Shown piece after piece: positions 32,310 through 41,679 of a stretch of 64,000 nt of DNA. Positions within the stretch are counted from its first letter, which is position 1. The number at the start of each line of letters is the position of its first letter. Made by a program: the position numbers and the translations under genes. The stretch covers positions 124,001 to 188,000 of the forward strand of contig JAEPOK010000001.1 in assembly GCA_017642935.1 (NCBI GenBank), written 5' to 3'. The stretch is from Hyphomicrobiales bacterium (GTDB lineage: Bacteria > Pseudomonadota > Alphaproteobacteria > Rhizobiales > MH13). The notes under the pieces were generated by a model. It made no database searches, was not told the origin of the DNA, and saw only the letters and a program-made list of their open reading frames with translations.

Positions 32310-34418
32310 ATGGCTTCTGCTGATCAAGCGCGTGATCATGCCTCCGCGCGCGTGGCGCCTGAACCCAATGCGCTGGCGCGCCGCCTGTTTATGCCGACGC
32401 TGACCGTCGCGATCCTCCTGATCGTGCTATCGGGCCTTGCCGCCTGGGGCGGCAGCGATGGCGGGCTCGGCCGAACCTTGGCGCCGGTCATTGTGCTTTT
32501 GGCGTTCGGGTTGGTGGGTTTGCTTTTTGCCTGCATGGCCAAGGTCAAATCCACAGCGCTTGCGCCCGCAACCCGCTTGCAGACGGCTTTGCGCCGGGTA
32601 CCGGACGAAGGCGTCGCCGCGGTTTCCGGCTTGCGTGATCCGGGATTACTCGGCGGTGTGGTGCGTGAGGTCAGCGCGCTGCTTGAAGCCTATTTGCCGA
32701 GCGGTCAGGACGATGCCAAAGAGCGCGAGACGGTCGTGCGCGGTCGGCTGGAGACCGTGCTGCGCGATCTCCATGACGGGGTGCTGATATGCACGCTCGA
32801 CCATCAGGTGCTGCTCTACAATCGCCGGGCGCTGGAAATCCTGCACGTCACCGGCGATGTGGGTCTTGACCGTCCTCTGTTCGAAACCTTGGCCGAGCGA
32901 CCGTTTCGTCACGCGCTTTTGCGTCTTCAATCCCGGTTTGCTTCGGGTCGCCATGCCGAGCATGCCGATGGCCTAAGCATCATGTTGATTGCCGGGACGG
33001 TAGATGGGCGCCATACCATCAAGGGGCGCATGTCTCTGATGATGGACGATGCTGGCGCGGTGCCCGTCGGGTATGTCGTGACGTTTGAGGACGTCACCAA
33101 CGCACTATCGACAGCGCTTTATCGTGAGCGTGCGCTGTTCGACATTCGCGATGATCTGCGCGCGCGCCTCACCGGGCTCACGGCCAAAGCCGATGCGGCC
33201 GACATGGGCGAGGACATGGCGGCTGTGACCGAAGAGATTGAGCGTCTCGATACGTTCCTGTTGGACGTCCTTGCAGGCGCCTGGCCGATGAGCGCAGTGT
33301 TTTCCACCACGCTGTTTCATTGCATCGCGGAACGCGACTCTGAGGGCCGCGGGCTGACATTCACCGTCGAAGGCGACCCGGTCTGGCTGCATTGCGACAG
33401 CGCCTCGATCACCGATCTTTTGGACCGGCTGGCCAACCGCTTGGCCATCGACTTTGAGGTGAAAGACTTCCGCGTTATCGCCACCCTTGCCTCGGACGGC
33501 GATGCGTTTGTCGATCTGCTCTACACAGGTGAAGCGGTTTCAGAAGAAACGCTGTCCAGTTGGCTGGAGGAACAGTTGGAGCCCGATCTTGGCGCGGTCA
33601 CCGGCGGCGACATTCTCCACCGTCACCGCACGCAGCTGCGTGTCGATGCGGACATTGGCGAAGGCGTGACGCGTTTGCGCCTTCCGCTGAAGGTGGCTGC
33701 TGAGCGCTATGAGCGAACCGAACGCTCGTTCATGCCGGCCGAAGCGCGGCGCGAATTCTACGATTTCGACCTGCTCCATCGCCCCCACGCCAGCGAGCTC
33801 GACAAGCGACCGCTGCGCGCGCTGACATCGGTGGTGTTCGACACCGAGACCACGGGTCTTGAGCCGTCCAAGGGTGATGAGATCATCTCCATCGGGGCGG
33901 TACGGATCGTCAATGGGCGGGTCTTGCGCGGCGAAATCTTCAATGAGTTCGTCAATCCGCAACGCACCATTCCGGCGGCCTCCACAAAAATCCACGGCAT
34001 CACCGATGCGATGGTGGCCGATGCGCCAGGGATCGAAGAAACCCTGCCGCGGTTTCATGGCTTTGTCGGGCCAGGCGCACTGATCGCGCACAATGCGGCG
34101 TTCGACATGAAGTTTCTCTCCTTGAAGGAAGCCCAAGTCGGCGTGCGGTTTAATCAGCCGGTGCTCGATACGCTGCTGTTGGCGGCCCATGCGTTGGGGC
34201 GTGATGAGAGCCTTTCTCTCGACGGTCTGTCAGAGCGGTTCGGCGTGGTTCTGCCGCCGGAAGATCGTCACACCGCGCTTGGCGATGCCCTGGCAACCGG
34301 CGAGGTTTTCATCAAGCTCCTACCATTGCTTGAGGCGCAGGGCGTTGTGACGCTCGCCGATGCTCTGGCCGCCTCCGACCGGCAGATTGGCCTGCGGCGG
34401 ATGCAGGAACAGTTCTGA
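32310..34418 (+). CDS. Membrane PAS / degenerate kinase-like protein fused to DnaQ-type 3'-5' exonuclease
   Basis: 702 residues, ATG 32310 after GGGAGGG. Two helices near 25-75, a PAS-like region about 145-270 (LHDGVLICTLDHQVLLYN), then a histidine-kinase-like helical hairpin where the usual histidine position reads FDIRDDLRARLTGL without His, and a remnant ATPase region. From about residue 505 a full DEDDh exonuclease follows: VVFDTETTGLEPSKGDEIIS, IAHNAAFDMKFL and DRHTALGDALATGEVF. The combination of membrane sensor and nucleic-acid exonuclease is odd; similar fusions beside DUF294 genes exist. Nuclease substrate unknown. Confidence 0.85.
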   Translation: MASADQARDHASARVAPEPNALARRLFMPTLTVAILLIVLSGLAAWGGSDGGLGRTLAPVIVLLAFGLVGLLFACMAKVKSTALAPATRLQTALRRVPDEGVAAVSGLRDPGLLGGVVREVSALLEAYLPSGQDDAKERETVVRGRLETVLRDLHDGVLICTLDHQVLLYNRRALEILHVTGDVGLDRPLFETLAERPFRHALLRLQSRFASGRHAEHADGLSIMLIAGTVDGRHTIKGRMSLMMDDAGAVPVGYVVTFEDVTNALSTALYRERALFDIRDDLRARLTGLTAKADAADMGEDMAAVTEEIERLDTFLLDVLAGAWPMSAVFSTTLFHCIAERDSEGRGLTFTVEGDPVWLHCDSASITDLLDRLANRLAIDFEVKDFRVIATLASDGDAFVDLLYTGEAVSEETLSSWLEEQLEPDLGAVTGGDILHRHRTQLRVDADIGEGVTRLRLPLKVAAERYERTERSFMPAEARREFYDFDLLHRPHASELDKRPLRALTSVVFDTETTGLEPSKGDEIISIGAVRIVNGRVLRGEIFNEFVNPQRTIPAASTKIHGITDAMVADAPGIEETLPRFHGFVGPGALIAHNAAFDMKFLSLKEAQVGVRFNQPVLDTLLLAAHALGRDESLSLDGLSERFGVVLPPEDRHTALGDALATGEVFIKLLPLLEAQGVVTLADALAASDRQIGLRRMQEQF

Positions 34419-34442
34419 CAATAGCGGGAATGCGAGCATGAA

Positions 34443-34470
34443 AAAGGGCGGCGCCGTAGCACCGCCCTTT
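34443..34470 (-). terminator. Terminator between convergent genes
   Basis: Stem AAAGGGCGG / CCGCCCTTT. On the reverse strand it is followed by a T run, so it serves the 34.5-kb membrane gene; on the forward strand the tail is weak but may stop the exonuclease transcript. Confidence 0.8.
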
Positions 34471-34496
34471 GATATGTCGGGACGAAGGTGTTTGGC

Positions 34497-35099
34497 TTAG
34501 ATCGCCAGTTCCTCGACCTCTTCGCCAGGCTGCGGTTTGGCCAGCTCAGGGTTGGCGCCGTTGAGGCCCACCAGGAAGAGCGCCACCAGGAACAGCGGCG
34601 TTGCAACCACGCCGAAAACGATGAGCGCCATTGGGCCGAAGACGATGAGCGCGATGATCAGCGCCACGACGGCATTGATGAGGAACAGCGACAGCGTCGT
34701 TGCGTCGGTCCAACGGCCATAGAAGAAGCTGCGCTTCTGACCGCTTTCATCGACATCATCGATGGTTGGTTCGATGCCCATTTTGCGGTCGCGCTGCGCT
34801 TTCAGGCGGCGGAAGAGGCCGACAATGACGGCCGGGATGAACAGGACAATGCTGGCGACCAACGCGAAAGGCGCGGAGACGATTTTGGCCAAACCGGTCT
34901 GTTCGGCGCCCGACGTTAGGCTGGGCCACGCGTAGAGAAGTCCGTAGAGAACCAGGCCGATGAGGGTGACCCATATGGCGCCGGTGACACCGCCAACGGC
35001 GTAGCCGATGCCCGCGAAGCCGACGATAACAATAAGGAGGACGATGAGACCGCCTAGGGTTTTACCGGCGCTCGATTGGCCCGCGTTTGAAGTGCTCAT
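34497..35099 (-). CDS. Membrane protein of unknown function, downstream of ccoS
   Basis: 200 residues with four to five hydrophobic helices (about 15-35, 37-58, 72-98 and 133-180) and an acidic C-terminus. Overlaps ccoS by four bases and is therefore the last gene of the cbb3 assembly operon. No family recognised; a role in oxidase assembly or merely co-transcription are both possible. Confidence 0.65.
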   Translation of the reverse strand: MSTSNAGQSSAGKTLGGLIVLLIVIVGFAGIGYAVGGVTGAIWVTLIGLVLYGLLYAWPSLTSGAEQTGLAKIVSAPFALVASIVLFIPAVIVGLFRRLKAQRDRKMGIEPTIDDVDESGQKRSFFYGRWTDATTLSLFLINAVVALIIALIVFGPMALIVFGVVATPLFLVALFLVGLNGANPELAKPQPGEEVEELAI

Positions 35100-35290
35100 T
35101 GCTTTTCATCCATCGTGTTGGGTGTGTCAGGTGGCAGGGAATGCTCAGGATGGTCATCGGTGTAGAGGATCCGTTCGGCCGCGCCTTGAAGATCATCAAA
35201 CTGTCCCGATTTTAGCGCCCAAAAGAACGCAATTAGACCAATTGTTGAGAGAAAAAGGGCAAGCGGCACCAAAAACAGGAGCACATCCAT
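35096..35290 (-). CDS. ccoS: Cytochrome oxidase maturation protein CcoS
   Basis: 64-residue, single-helix membrane protein. Starts MDVLLFLVPLALFLSTIGLI and holds FFWALKSGQFDDLQGAAERI, the CcoS signature. Required in other bacteria for inserting heme and copper into cbb3 oxidase. Overlaps ccoI by one base. Confidence 0.92.
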   Translation of the reverse strand: MDVLLFLVPLALFLSTIGLIAFFWALKSGQFDDLQGAAERILYTDDHPEHSLPPDTPNTMDEKQ

Positions 35291-37593
35291 CAGGCGGCTC
35301 CCTCGGTGGCGAGGATTTGCGCCGGTGGTTGCTGGCGGGTGGCGATCCGTTTGAACGGACCGGCACCGTCAAGCCGCATGGCGTTGAGCGTGACGATCAG
35401 CGAGCTGGCGGCCATGGCGATGGCCGCGATCCACGGTGTGACGAGGCCGAGCACGGCAACCGGCACCCAGAAAAGGTTGTAGCCCACAGAGAACGTAATG
35501 TTTTGTACCACGATGCGGCGGGTCGCGCGGGCCGTGGCCAGCGTTTCGGGCAAAGCTCTGAGGCTGTTGCCCTGAAAAACCGCGTCCGCCGCGCGCCGGG
35601 AAATGTCGGCAGCGCTGGTCGGCGCAAGCGAGGCGTGGGCGGCGGCAAGCGCAGGGGTGTCGTTGAGGCCGTCGCCGACCATCAAGACATGTTTGCCATC
35701 GGCCTTCATCGCTTCAATAGCGGCGATTTTGTCGGCGGGCGTCATGTCGCCTTGCCAATCGGCGATACCCAACTGATCGGCAAGCGGCCCCACGAACCGA
35801 GCGCGGTCGCCGGACATGATGGCGATCTGGAACCCGCCTTCCTTTAGCGTGTCGATGACTTGCCGGGTTTGCGGCCGCAGCAGCGGGGCAAAGACAAAGC
35901 GTGCCGGGCCATGGCCAGGGCGGGTGAGCCAGACCTCAGTTTCCAGGCCGCCGCCGGAAGTGTTGGCGGCTTCAGTATCCTCGTCTGACAGACCGCACCA
36001 GCGCGCCGAGCCAAGGCGAACTTCGCCGTCTTCGTTTTGCCAGGAAAGGCCCATGCCGGGTGTGTCTTCGACGCCTTTGGCGCGCGGCACATCCGGCGCG
36101 GCGGCGCGGATCGACTGGGCGAGGGGGTGTTTGGACGAAGCTGCGATTGAGGAGGCGATCTGCAGGGCTTCCTCGTCGTCTGGCAGACCGACCAGGCGCG
36201 GCTCAAGCGTGGTCAGCGTGCCTGTCTTGTCGAAGACGATGGTGTCGATGGCGGCGTAGCGTTCCAGCGCCGTTTCGGATTTCACCAGCACGCCTTGGCG
36301 GCTGAGACGGCCTGCGGCGACCACTTGGGTGATCGGCACGGCAAGACCAAGGGCGCAGGGGCAGGTGATGATGAGCACGCAAACCGCGATCATCAGCGCT
36401 TCGGGCACGGCCATGCCGCCAAAAAGCCACCAGCCAAGGAAGGCGCCGAGCGACAGGGCGTGCACAGTGGGTGAATACCAGCGCACCACCTTGTCGGCGA
36501 AGGCCATGTAGCGGCCCTTTTTCTGCTCGGCAGCTTCCAACAAGCGCACGATTTCGGCAAGCACGGTGGCTTCGCCGACGCTCTTGGCCTCCACAATCAG
36601 CGGGCCGGTGAGGTTCATGGTGCCGGCCAGCACATTGGCGCCGACAGCGACATCTTTCGGCGTGGTTTCGCCATCAATGAGCGCCGTGTCGATGGACGAG
36701 CCGCCTTCGCGCACGATGCCGTCCACGCCGATGCGTTCGCCGGCGGCCACTTGGATTCGATCACCACTTGCCAAACTGTCGGAGGCTACGGCCTGCAGCG
36801 TTCCGTCTGGCAGAAGCTTCTGCACCGGTTGACCAGCGAGCATCGCCAGATCGTGTACGGCGGAGCGGGCAGTCCCGCGCACCTTGTGATCAAGATAACG
36901 GCCAACCAGCAAGATGAAGAGCAGCATCAGCGCGCCGTCGAAATAGACGTGCGGGCCACCGGTCCAGGTTTCATACATGCTCATCGCCGTCGTCAGCGTC
37001 ACGCCGACCGAGATCGGCACATCCATGTTGGAGCGGCCCTTGCGCAGCGCGGCAATGGCCGAGCGATAGAAGGGCAGGCCGGCATAATAGACCGACGGCA
37101 CGGCGATCAGCGCGGCGATCCAATGGAAGAAGTCGCGGGTCGCCTGGCCCATGGTCGCGAAATGCCCGGCCCATACGGCCCAAGCGAGCATCATCAGATT
37201 GGCAGCGGCGAAGAACGACACCGCCAGCGCCATGATCAGCTCGCGCTCGGTCTTTTTGTCGCGTTCGACCACAGCTTCCATGCGGTAGAGGGCAACGGGA
37301 TAGCCAAGATCCTCAATCGCGCTGGCAAACGCGTTGGCGCGATCCTCATCCCCGTTCCATTTCACCGTCAGTCGACGAGTGGAGAGATTGACGCGTGCCG
37401 TCTCAACGCCGGGTTCCTTGGCCAAGCGGTCTTCGATCTTCCGCACGCAACCGCCACAGTGCACATTGCCGACCAGAAGGTTGATCGTGTGCGTGCCTTT
37501 GGCATCGGTCTCAGCGGCGGTCGACAAATCGACGACCGTGCGCGTCTTTGCGCGGCTGGAAGGTGGGGCGAGGGACGCGTCGAGTGATGCCAT
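35290..37593 (-). CDS. ccoI: Copper-translocating P1B-type ATPase CcoI/FixI
   Basis: 767 residues. N-terminal metal-binding domain with VHCGGCVRKIED (C46, C49), then membrane helices, the CPC metal site in ITCPCALGLAVPIT, phosphorylation motif FDKTGTLT, the SKHPLAQSI HP motif and GDGLNDTPALAAAH. Supplies copper for the CuB centre of the cbb3 oxidase (CcoI group), supported by placement between ccoH and ccoS. Confidence 0.93.
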   Translation of the reverse strand: MASLDASLAPPSSRAKTRTVVDLSTAAETDAKGTHTINLLVGNVHCGGCVRKIEDRLAKEPGVETARVNLSTRRLTVKWNGDEDRANAFASAIEDLGYPVALYRMEAVVERDKKTERELIMALAVSFFAAANLMMLAWAVWAGHFATMGQATRDFFHWIAALIAVPSVYYAGLPFYRSAIAALRKGRSNMDVPISVGVTLTTAMSMYETWTGGPHVYFDGALMLLFILLVGRYLDHKVRGTARSAVHDLAMLAGQPVQKLLPDGTLQAVASDSLASGDRIQVAAGERIGVDGIVREGGSSIDTALIDGETTPKDVAVGANVLAGTMNLTGPLIVEAKSVGEATVLAEIVRLLEAAEQKKGRYMAFADKVVRWYSPTVHALSLGAFLGWWLFGGMAVPEALMIAVCVLIITCPCALGLAVPITQVVAAGRLSRQGVLVKSETALERYAAIDTIVFDKTGTLTTLEPRLVGLPDDEEALQIASSIAASSKHPLAQSIRAAAPDVPRAKGVEDTPGMGLSWQNEDGEVRLGSARWCGLSDEDTEAANTSGGGLETEVWLTRPGHGPARFVFAPLLRPQTRQVIDTLKEGGFQIAIMSGDRARFVGPLADQLGIADWQGDMTPADKIAAIEAMKADGKHVLMVGDGLNDTPALAAAHASLAPTSAADISRRAADAVFQGNSLRALPETLATARATRRIVVQNITFSVGYNLFWVPVAVLGLVTPWIAAIAMAASSLIVTLNAMRLDGAGPFKRIATRQQPPAQILATEGAA

Positions 37594-37626
37594 TACGAGG
37601 TCTCAGAACAATCCTGCGATGGAGGC

Positions 37627-38172
37627 CTAGTTGACGCCGGGTGCATGGACGAAAATCTCTTCGGTCGCGAAGTGACGGCTTCCTTCGACATCGGCCAAGA
37701 CGCTGACGAACCAGCGACCGGAGATCGGAAACTCCATCGGCGCTTCGTAGCGGCCCTCGCCAACATCGGTAAGTTGAACACGAACCTGCTGGGCGTAACG
37801 GGTCATGCGTTCAGCCATCATGATCACGGTGCCGCCTGACAGCGCTTCGCCATTGCGGTCGGCAAGCGTAATCGCCGCGATCTGGCCATCGCCGGAAAAC
37901 TCAGGCGCAAGAATCTGCATTTGCCAGCCCTGCTCGGCCTGTGCCTGTTCGGCGGCAATCACATCGTCATAGGCAAGGCCACGCTCATAGGCATTGGTCG
38001 TGACAAGGCCGGGGAACGTGGTCAGGGCCAGGCGAACGAAGTTGCCGGTGACTGCGAAGAGAATGAGAAAACCACCGACAAAGAGCAACGGTATCCAGCC
38101 ATTGGAGCCGATCAGCCAGCCGAGGAAACCTCCGCGCTTAGGCGGCTCATTGTGCAAAGCATCGGTGCTCAT
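37627..38172 (-). CDS. ccoH: Oxidase assembly protein FixH/CcoH
   Basis: 181 residues with one N-terminal helix (about 28-50) and a periplasmic domain. GWIPLLFVGGFLILFAVTGN and TTNAYERGLAYDDVIAAEQA are FixH motifs. Stabilises CcoI and the oxidase during assembly. Sits 33 bp before ccoI. Confidence 0.9.
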   Translation of the reverse strand: MSTDALHNEPPKRGGFLGWLIGSNGWIPLLFVGGFLILFAVTGNFVRLALTTFPGLVTTNAYERGLAYDDVIAAEQAQAEQGWQMQILAPEFSGDGQIAAITLADRNGEALSGGTVIMMAERMTRYAQQVRVQLTDVGEGRYEAPMEFPISGRWFVSVLADVEGSRHFATEEIFVHAPGVN

Positions 38173-38224
38173 GGTCGTTCTTCCCTTCCGGCCCGTGTCG
38201 GACCGCTGGCCTTCTTCGAGGCTT

Positions 38225-39688
38225 CTAATTCTCTGGACCCCAGAAATAGGTATTGCTGGTCGTCATCACCTGGCCGCTGTCACCATTGACCAGCGAGAAG
38301 GTGATTGGCGTGCGACCTTCCGGGCGCCGCGTCGGCGGCACGGTGATGAGGACGCGCAGCGAGGCCGCTTCGATATCGCCAAAGGCAATGGTCGGGTTCT
38401 CGCCCTCGGCCAGTGCCGAGCCGGCATGGCTGATCGTGACCGTTTCGCCGACCAAGCCATCGATCTCAAAACGCACCATCTCGGCTTCCGAGCCGCGATC
38501 CGACAGGCGCACATTGTAGATGTTGCGGATCGAACCATCCGACAGCGTGACGAAGGCTGGGTTGCGCTCCGGCGTGATGGCGACGTCAAAGCCAGTGCGG
38601 TTGAGCACGGTGAAAACCATGGCGGCAGACACCAGAATCATCAAAGCGCCATAACCGTAGAAACGCACTTTGGTGGGTTTGCGTTTCTTGCCACCCACTT
38701 CCACCATCGGTGCGGCCAGATGAGCCTCATCGTGGGTTTCGGCAAGGCTGGCGAAGTTGATCAGGCCGGTCGGGCGTTTCAGCTTGGTCATGATGCCATC
38801 GCAGGCATCCGCGCAGAGCCCGCAGCCAATGCAACCCAATTGCAGGCCGTTGCGGATATCGACACCCGTTGGGCAGACATTGACGCACAGATTGCAGTCC
38901 ACGCAGTCGCCAATGTCGGCGCCAGCCGCCTTCTTCTTGGCGCTGCCGCGCGGTTCACCGCGCCAGGCGTGATAGGTCACGATCTTGGTGTTGGGGTCGA
39001 GCATGGCCGACTGAAAACGCGGCCAGGGGCACATGTAGAGGCAAACTTTTTCGCGCGCGAACCCGGCCAGCAGATAGGTGAGCGCGGCGAACACGCCGAC
39101 CATCACGATCGTCGGTGTGGCGGCTTGAAACGTCGGGACCTGGGTGAAGGTGTTGATGGTGCCAGCGAAATAACCAATCAGCGTCAGACCGGTCAGCAGG
39201 CCGATGGCCGCCCAAACGGTGTGCTTGCCAATTTTGCGGACAAGGTTCTGGGCAGTCAGACCTTCTTTGGCGCGTTTGATTTGCTCGTTGCGGTCGCCCT
39301 CAAACAGCCGCTCGATCATCTGGAACCCATCGGTCCAGAGCGTCTGCGGGCAGGAAAAGCCGCACCAGATACGCCCGACAATGGTGTTGGTGAAGAACAG
39401 CCCAAAGGCGGAGAACAGAAGCACCAGCGTCAGCAGATAGAGATCTTGCGGCCAGAAGGTCCATGGGCCAGCGTAAAACTTGCCTTCGGTGAACGACATG
39501 AGGAAGGCTTGGTCGGGGGTGTCGCCGGGGCGGTTCCATGGAATCCACGCCGCGCCGAAGAAGAACACCGTGATCGCTGCCAGAACCGCGCTTTTGATCC
39601 GGCGGAACGTGCCAGTGACGGATTTTTGGTAGACCTTTTTGACGCCAGGAAACTCGTCTGCCTGGTAGCCCACGACCATGGATTGCAT
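38225..39688 (-). CDS. ccoG: Cytochrome c oxidase accessory protein CcoG (FixG)
   Basis: 487 residues: polyferredoxin-like membrane protein with several helices, then two 4Fe-4S motifs (CVDCNLCVNVCPTGVDIRNG and CIGCGLCADACDG), and a C-terminal Ig-like domain. Also carries the GRIWCGFSCPQTLWTDGFQ and CLYMCPWPRFQ motifs of CcoG, which reduces Cu(II) for oxidase assembly. Separated from ccoP by 128 bp, so it may also have its own promoter. Confidence 0.93.
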   Translation of the reverse strand: MQSMVVGYQADEFPGVKKVYQKSVTGTFRRIKSAVLAAITVFFFGAAWIPWNRPGDTPDQAFLMSFTEGKFYAGPWTFWPQDLYLLTLVLLFSAFGLFFTNTIVGRIWCGFSCPQTLWTDGFQMIERLFEGDRNEQIKRAKEGLTAQNLVRKIGKHTVWAAIGLLTGLTLIGYFAGTINTFTQVPTFQAATPTIVMVGVFAALTYLLAGFAREKVCLYMCPWPRFQSAMLDPNTKIVTYHAWRGEPRGSAKKKAAGADIGDCVDCNLCVNVCPTGVDIRNGLQLGCIGCGLCADACDGIMTKLKRPTGLINFASLAETHDEAHLAAPMVEVGGKKRKPTKVRFYGYGALMILVSAAMVFTVLNRTGFDVAITPERNPAFVTLSDGSIRNIYNVRLSDRGSEAEMVRFEIDGLVGETVTISHAGSALAEGENPTIAFGDIEAASLRVLITVPPTRRPEGRTPITFSLVNGDSGQVMTTSNTYFWGPEN

Positions 39689-39771
39689 GCCTTTTGGTTG
39701 GTTTGAATAATGTGCTGCTAATGTTCCACAGCGGTGGCTGCTTCGTCGTCAGCACTAGCCCTTAAGGGCAA

Positions 39772-39795
39772 CCGCGCGGACGAAATGCCGCGCGG
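39772..39795 (-). other. Hairpin between ccoP and ccoG
   Basis: CCGCGCGG occurs twice eight bases apart and can pair; no T run follows. It may cause partial termination or protect the ccoNOQP message. CCCTTAAGGG nearby is a second small palindrome. Confidence 0.4.
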
Positions 39796-39816
39796 CCTGT
39801 TGGTGTGGCGTTGGTC

Positions 39817-40722
39817 CTATTGCAGCGCGGCGGTTTCACCAGAACCGGCGGCTTCACCACCGCCCAAGGAGTGCACATAGATGGCCAGCATCTTGATGGT
39901 GGCTTCATCCAGGCGTTCGCCGAACGCTGGCATCACGCCCATTTGCGGGTTGGTGATTTGCGCGACGATTTCTTCGCGTTCGCCGCCATAGAGCCAGACG
40001 GCATCCGACAGATTTGGCGCCCCAAAGATCGGATCACCCAGACCATTCACGCCGTGACAGGCTGAGCATTCCAGCTCAAACGTCTCCGCGCCAGGCAATT
40101 GGTCGCGCGTGGCGTGGTTGGGTGCGGATGGGTTGAGGGCCAGCACATAATCGGTGACGGCTTCAATGTCGGCCTGCTCGTAGAAATCGCCATAGGCCGG
40201 CATGATGGAGAAGCGTGCATCGAGCGTTTCATTGCGGATGCCGTGATTGATGGAATACCAGATGTCATCGAGCGTGCCGCCCCACAGCCAGTCATCATCG
40301 ATCAGCGATGGGAACTGACCAATTTGGCCGCCACCGCCAGCGCCGTGGCACTGGATGCAGTTCACACCGAAGGCCGAGCGACCGCCATTGAAGGCGAGCG
40401 TTGCCAGTTCGGCATCGGCGGCGATGTCGGCCAACTCCATTTCTGCCAAAACCGCGCCTTGGGCTTCGCGTGCTGTGCGCACGGTTTCCAGCTGTTCCTC
40501 CAGCGCCAGGCGAGCCGTGTAACCGGTGGTGCCAGAGGTTGTCTGATCACCGAGCGGGATGGACGGCAGCAACACAACGTAGACAACGGCAAAGGCGATG
40601 GAGGCGATCCACACCAGCATCCACCAGGTTGGCACCGGTGTGCGCAGCTCGCGAATCCCGTTCCATTGGTGGCCGGTTGTGTATTGGCCGGTAATCGGGT
40701 CGCGTTCGATCTTGTTACCCAT
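39817..40722 (-). CDS. ccoP: cbb3 oxidase di-heme subunit CcoP
   Basis: 301 residues. N-terminal IERDPITGQYTTGHQWNGIR and PTWWMLVWIASIAFAVVYVV (membrane helices), then two c-heme motifs: CIQCH (C122, C125, H126) and CSACH (C219, C222, H223). Passes electrons from cytochrome c to CcoO/CcoN. ATG 40722 immediately follows the ccoQ stop; a longer frame to 40797 would overlap ccoQ and is rejected. Confidence 0.94.
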   Translation of the reverse strand: MGNKIERDPITGQYTTGHQWNGIRELRTPVPTWWMLVWIASIAFAVVYVVLLPSIPLGDQTTSGTTGYTARLALEEQLETVRTAREAQGAVLAEMELADIAADAELATLAFNGGRSAFGVNCIQCHGAGGGGQIGQFPSLIDDDWLWGGTLDDIWYSINHGIRNETLDARFSIMPAYGDFYEQADIEAVTDYVLALNPSAPNHATRDQLPGAETFELECSACHGVNGLGDPIFGAPNLSDAVWLYGGEREEIVAQITNPQMGVMPAFGERLDEATIKMLAIYVHSLGGGEAAGSGETAALQ

Positions 40723-40723
40723 G

Positions 40724-40936
40724 TCAGTCCTGCCTTGCCGGGTTGCGGCTTGGTTCGTGGTTATCGGGCATCCGAGGTTCGGGGGCATCTTCGCCACGGA
40801 AAATGATGTTGGCGTGGTCGTCCATCTTGGCGCGATTGGCTGGATGGAAGACGCGCACCAGCAACAGGAGGATGGCTAGGAGGCCGATCGCAAGGAAGGC
40901 GGCCTCCGAGTAGCCGATCAGAGCCTCAGAGCTCAT
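40724..40936 (-). CDS. ccoQ: cbb3 oxidase small subunit CcoQ
   Basis: 70 residues with one membrane helix (about 10-30) followed by a charged tail. Position between ccoO and ccoP and length identify it as CcoQ/FixQ; sequence alone is weakly conserved. Overlaps ccoO by four bases. Confidence 0.85.
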   Translation of the reverse strand: MSSEALIGYSEAAFLAIGLLAILLLLVRVFHPANRAKMDDHANIIFRGEDAPEPRMPDNHEPSRNPARQD

Positions 40937-41673
40937 CGTCCCACCTCCTGGCCCTGCAGCATGGTTTCCGGATCGAAGGTGGTGAAGTCCACCATCGTGC
41001 CGAGCACCTGCAGGTAGGCGATCATCGCGTCCATTTCCGTGACCTCTTCATCGTTGCCGGTGAATGGGCCAAGCGGGGCGTCGGCATAACGCTCGCGCAG
41101 TGCCGTGGCGTCGCCAATGGTCGGGACAGCCTGAGCGATGATGTCATCGCGGGCCGCTTCGATGTCGGCGTCGGTGTAGGGCACGCCGACGAAGCGCAGG
41201 GTGCGCATGTGCAGCTCGATATCGTCATAGTCCAGCGGGCGTTCCAGGAACGCGTAGTCCGGCATGATCGATTCCGGCAGCACGGCTTGCGGGTTGCGCA
41301 AGTGGGCAGCGTGCCACTCGTTGGAGTATTTGCCGCCGACGCGGGCAAGATCCGGCCCGGTGCGTTTGGAGCCCCATAGGAAGGGGTAGTCGTAGACCCC
41401 CTCTGCGGCGAGCGAATAGTGGCCATAACGGTCCACTTCATCGCGGAACGGACGCACCTGCTGCGAGTGGCAGTTGTAGCAGCCCTCGCGCATGTAGAGG
41501 TTGCGGCCGATCTGCTCCAGCGGTGAGTAGGGTCGCACACCCGACACCGGCTCGATGGTCGATTCCACTTTGTACAGCGGGATGATCTGGACCATGCCGC
41601 CGACGATAAGCGACAGCAGGATCAAGAGCAGCATCAACGGCGTGCTTTTTTCAATGATACCGTGATTCAACAT
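40933..41673 (-). CDS. ccoO: cbb3 oxidase mono-heme subunit CcoO
   Basis: 246 residues, one N-terminal anchor helix (about 10-33) and a c-heme motif CYNCH (C65, C68, H69) in [40 protein letters not shown] and MPDYAFL (axial methionine region) are typical. Confidence 0.95.
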   Translation of the reverse strand: MLNHGIIEKSTPLMLLLILLSLIVGGMVQIIPLYKVESTIEPVSGVRPYSPLEQIGRNLYMREGCYNCHSQQVRPFRDEVDRYGHYSLAAEGVYDYPFLWGSKRTGPDLARVGGKYSNEWHAAHLRNPQAVLPESIMPDYAFLERPLDYDDIELHMRTLRFVGVPYTDADIEAARDDIIAQAVPTIGDATALRERYADAPLGPFTGNDEEVTEMDAMIAYLQVLGTMVDFTTFDPETMLQGQEVGR

Positions 41674-41679
41674 GACCGT

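Noticed and set aside
37994-39706. Long open frame of about 570 codons on the forward strand opposite ccoG/ccoH
   Set aside because: Antisense to well-supported oxidase assembly genes; composition (Arg/His/Gly-rich) is typical of a GC-rich shadow frame.
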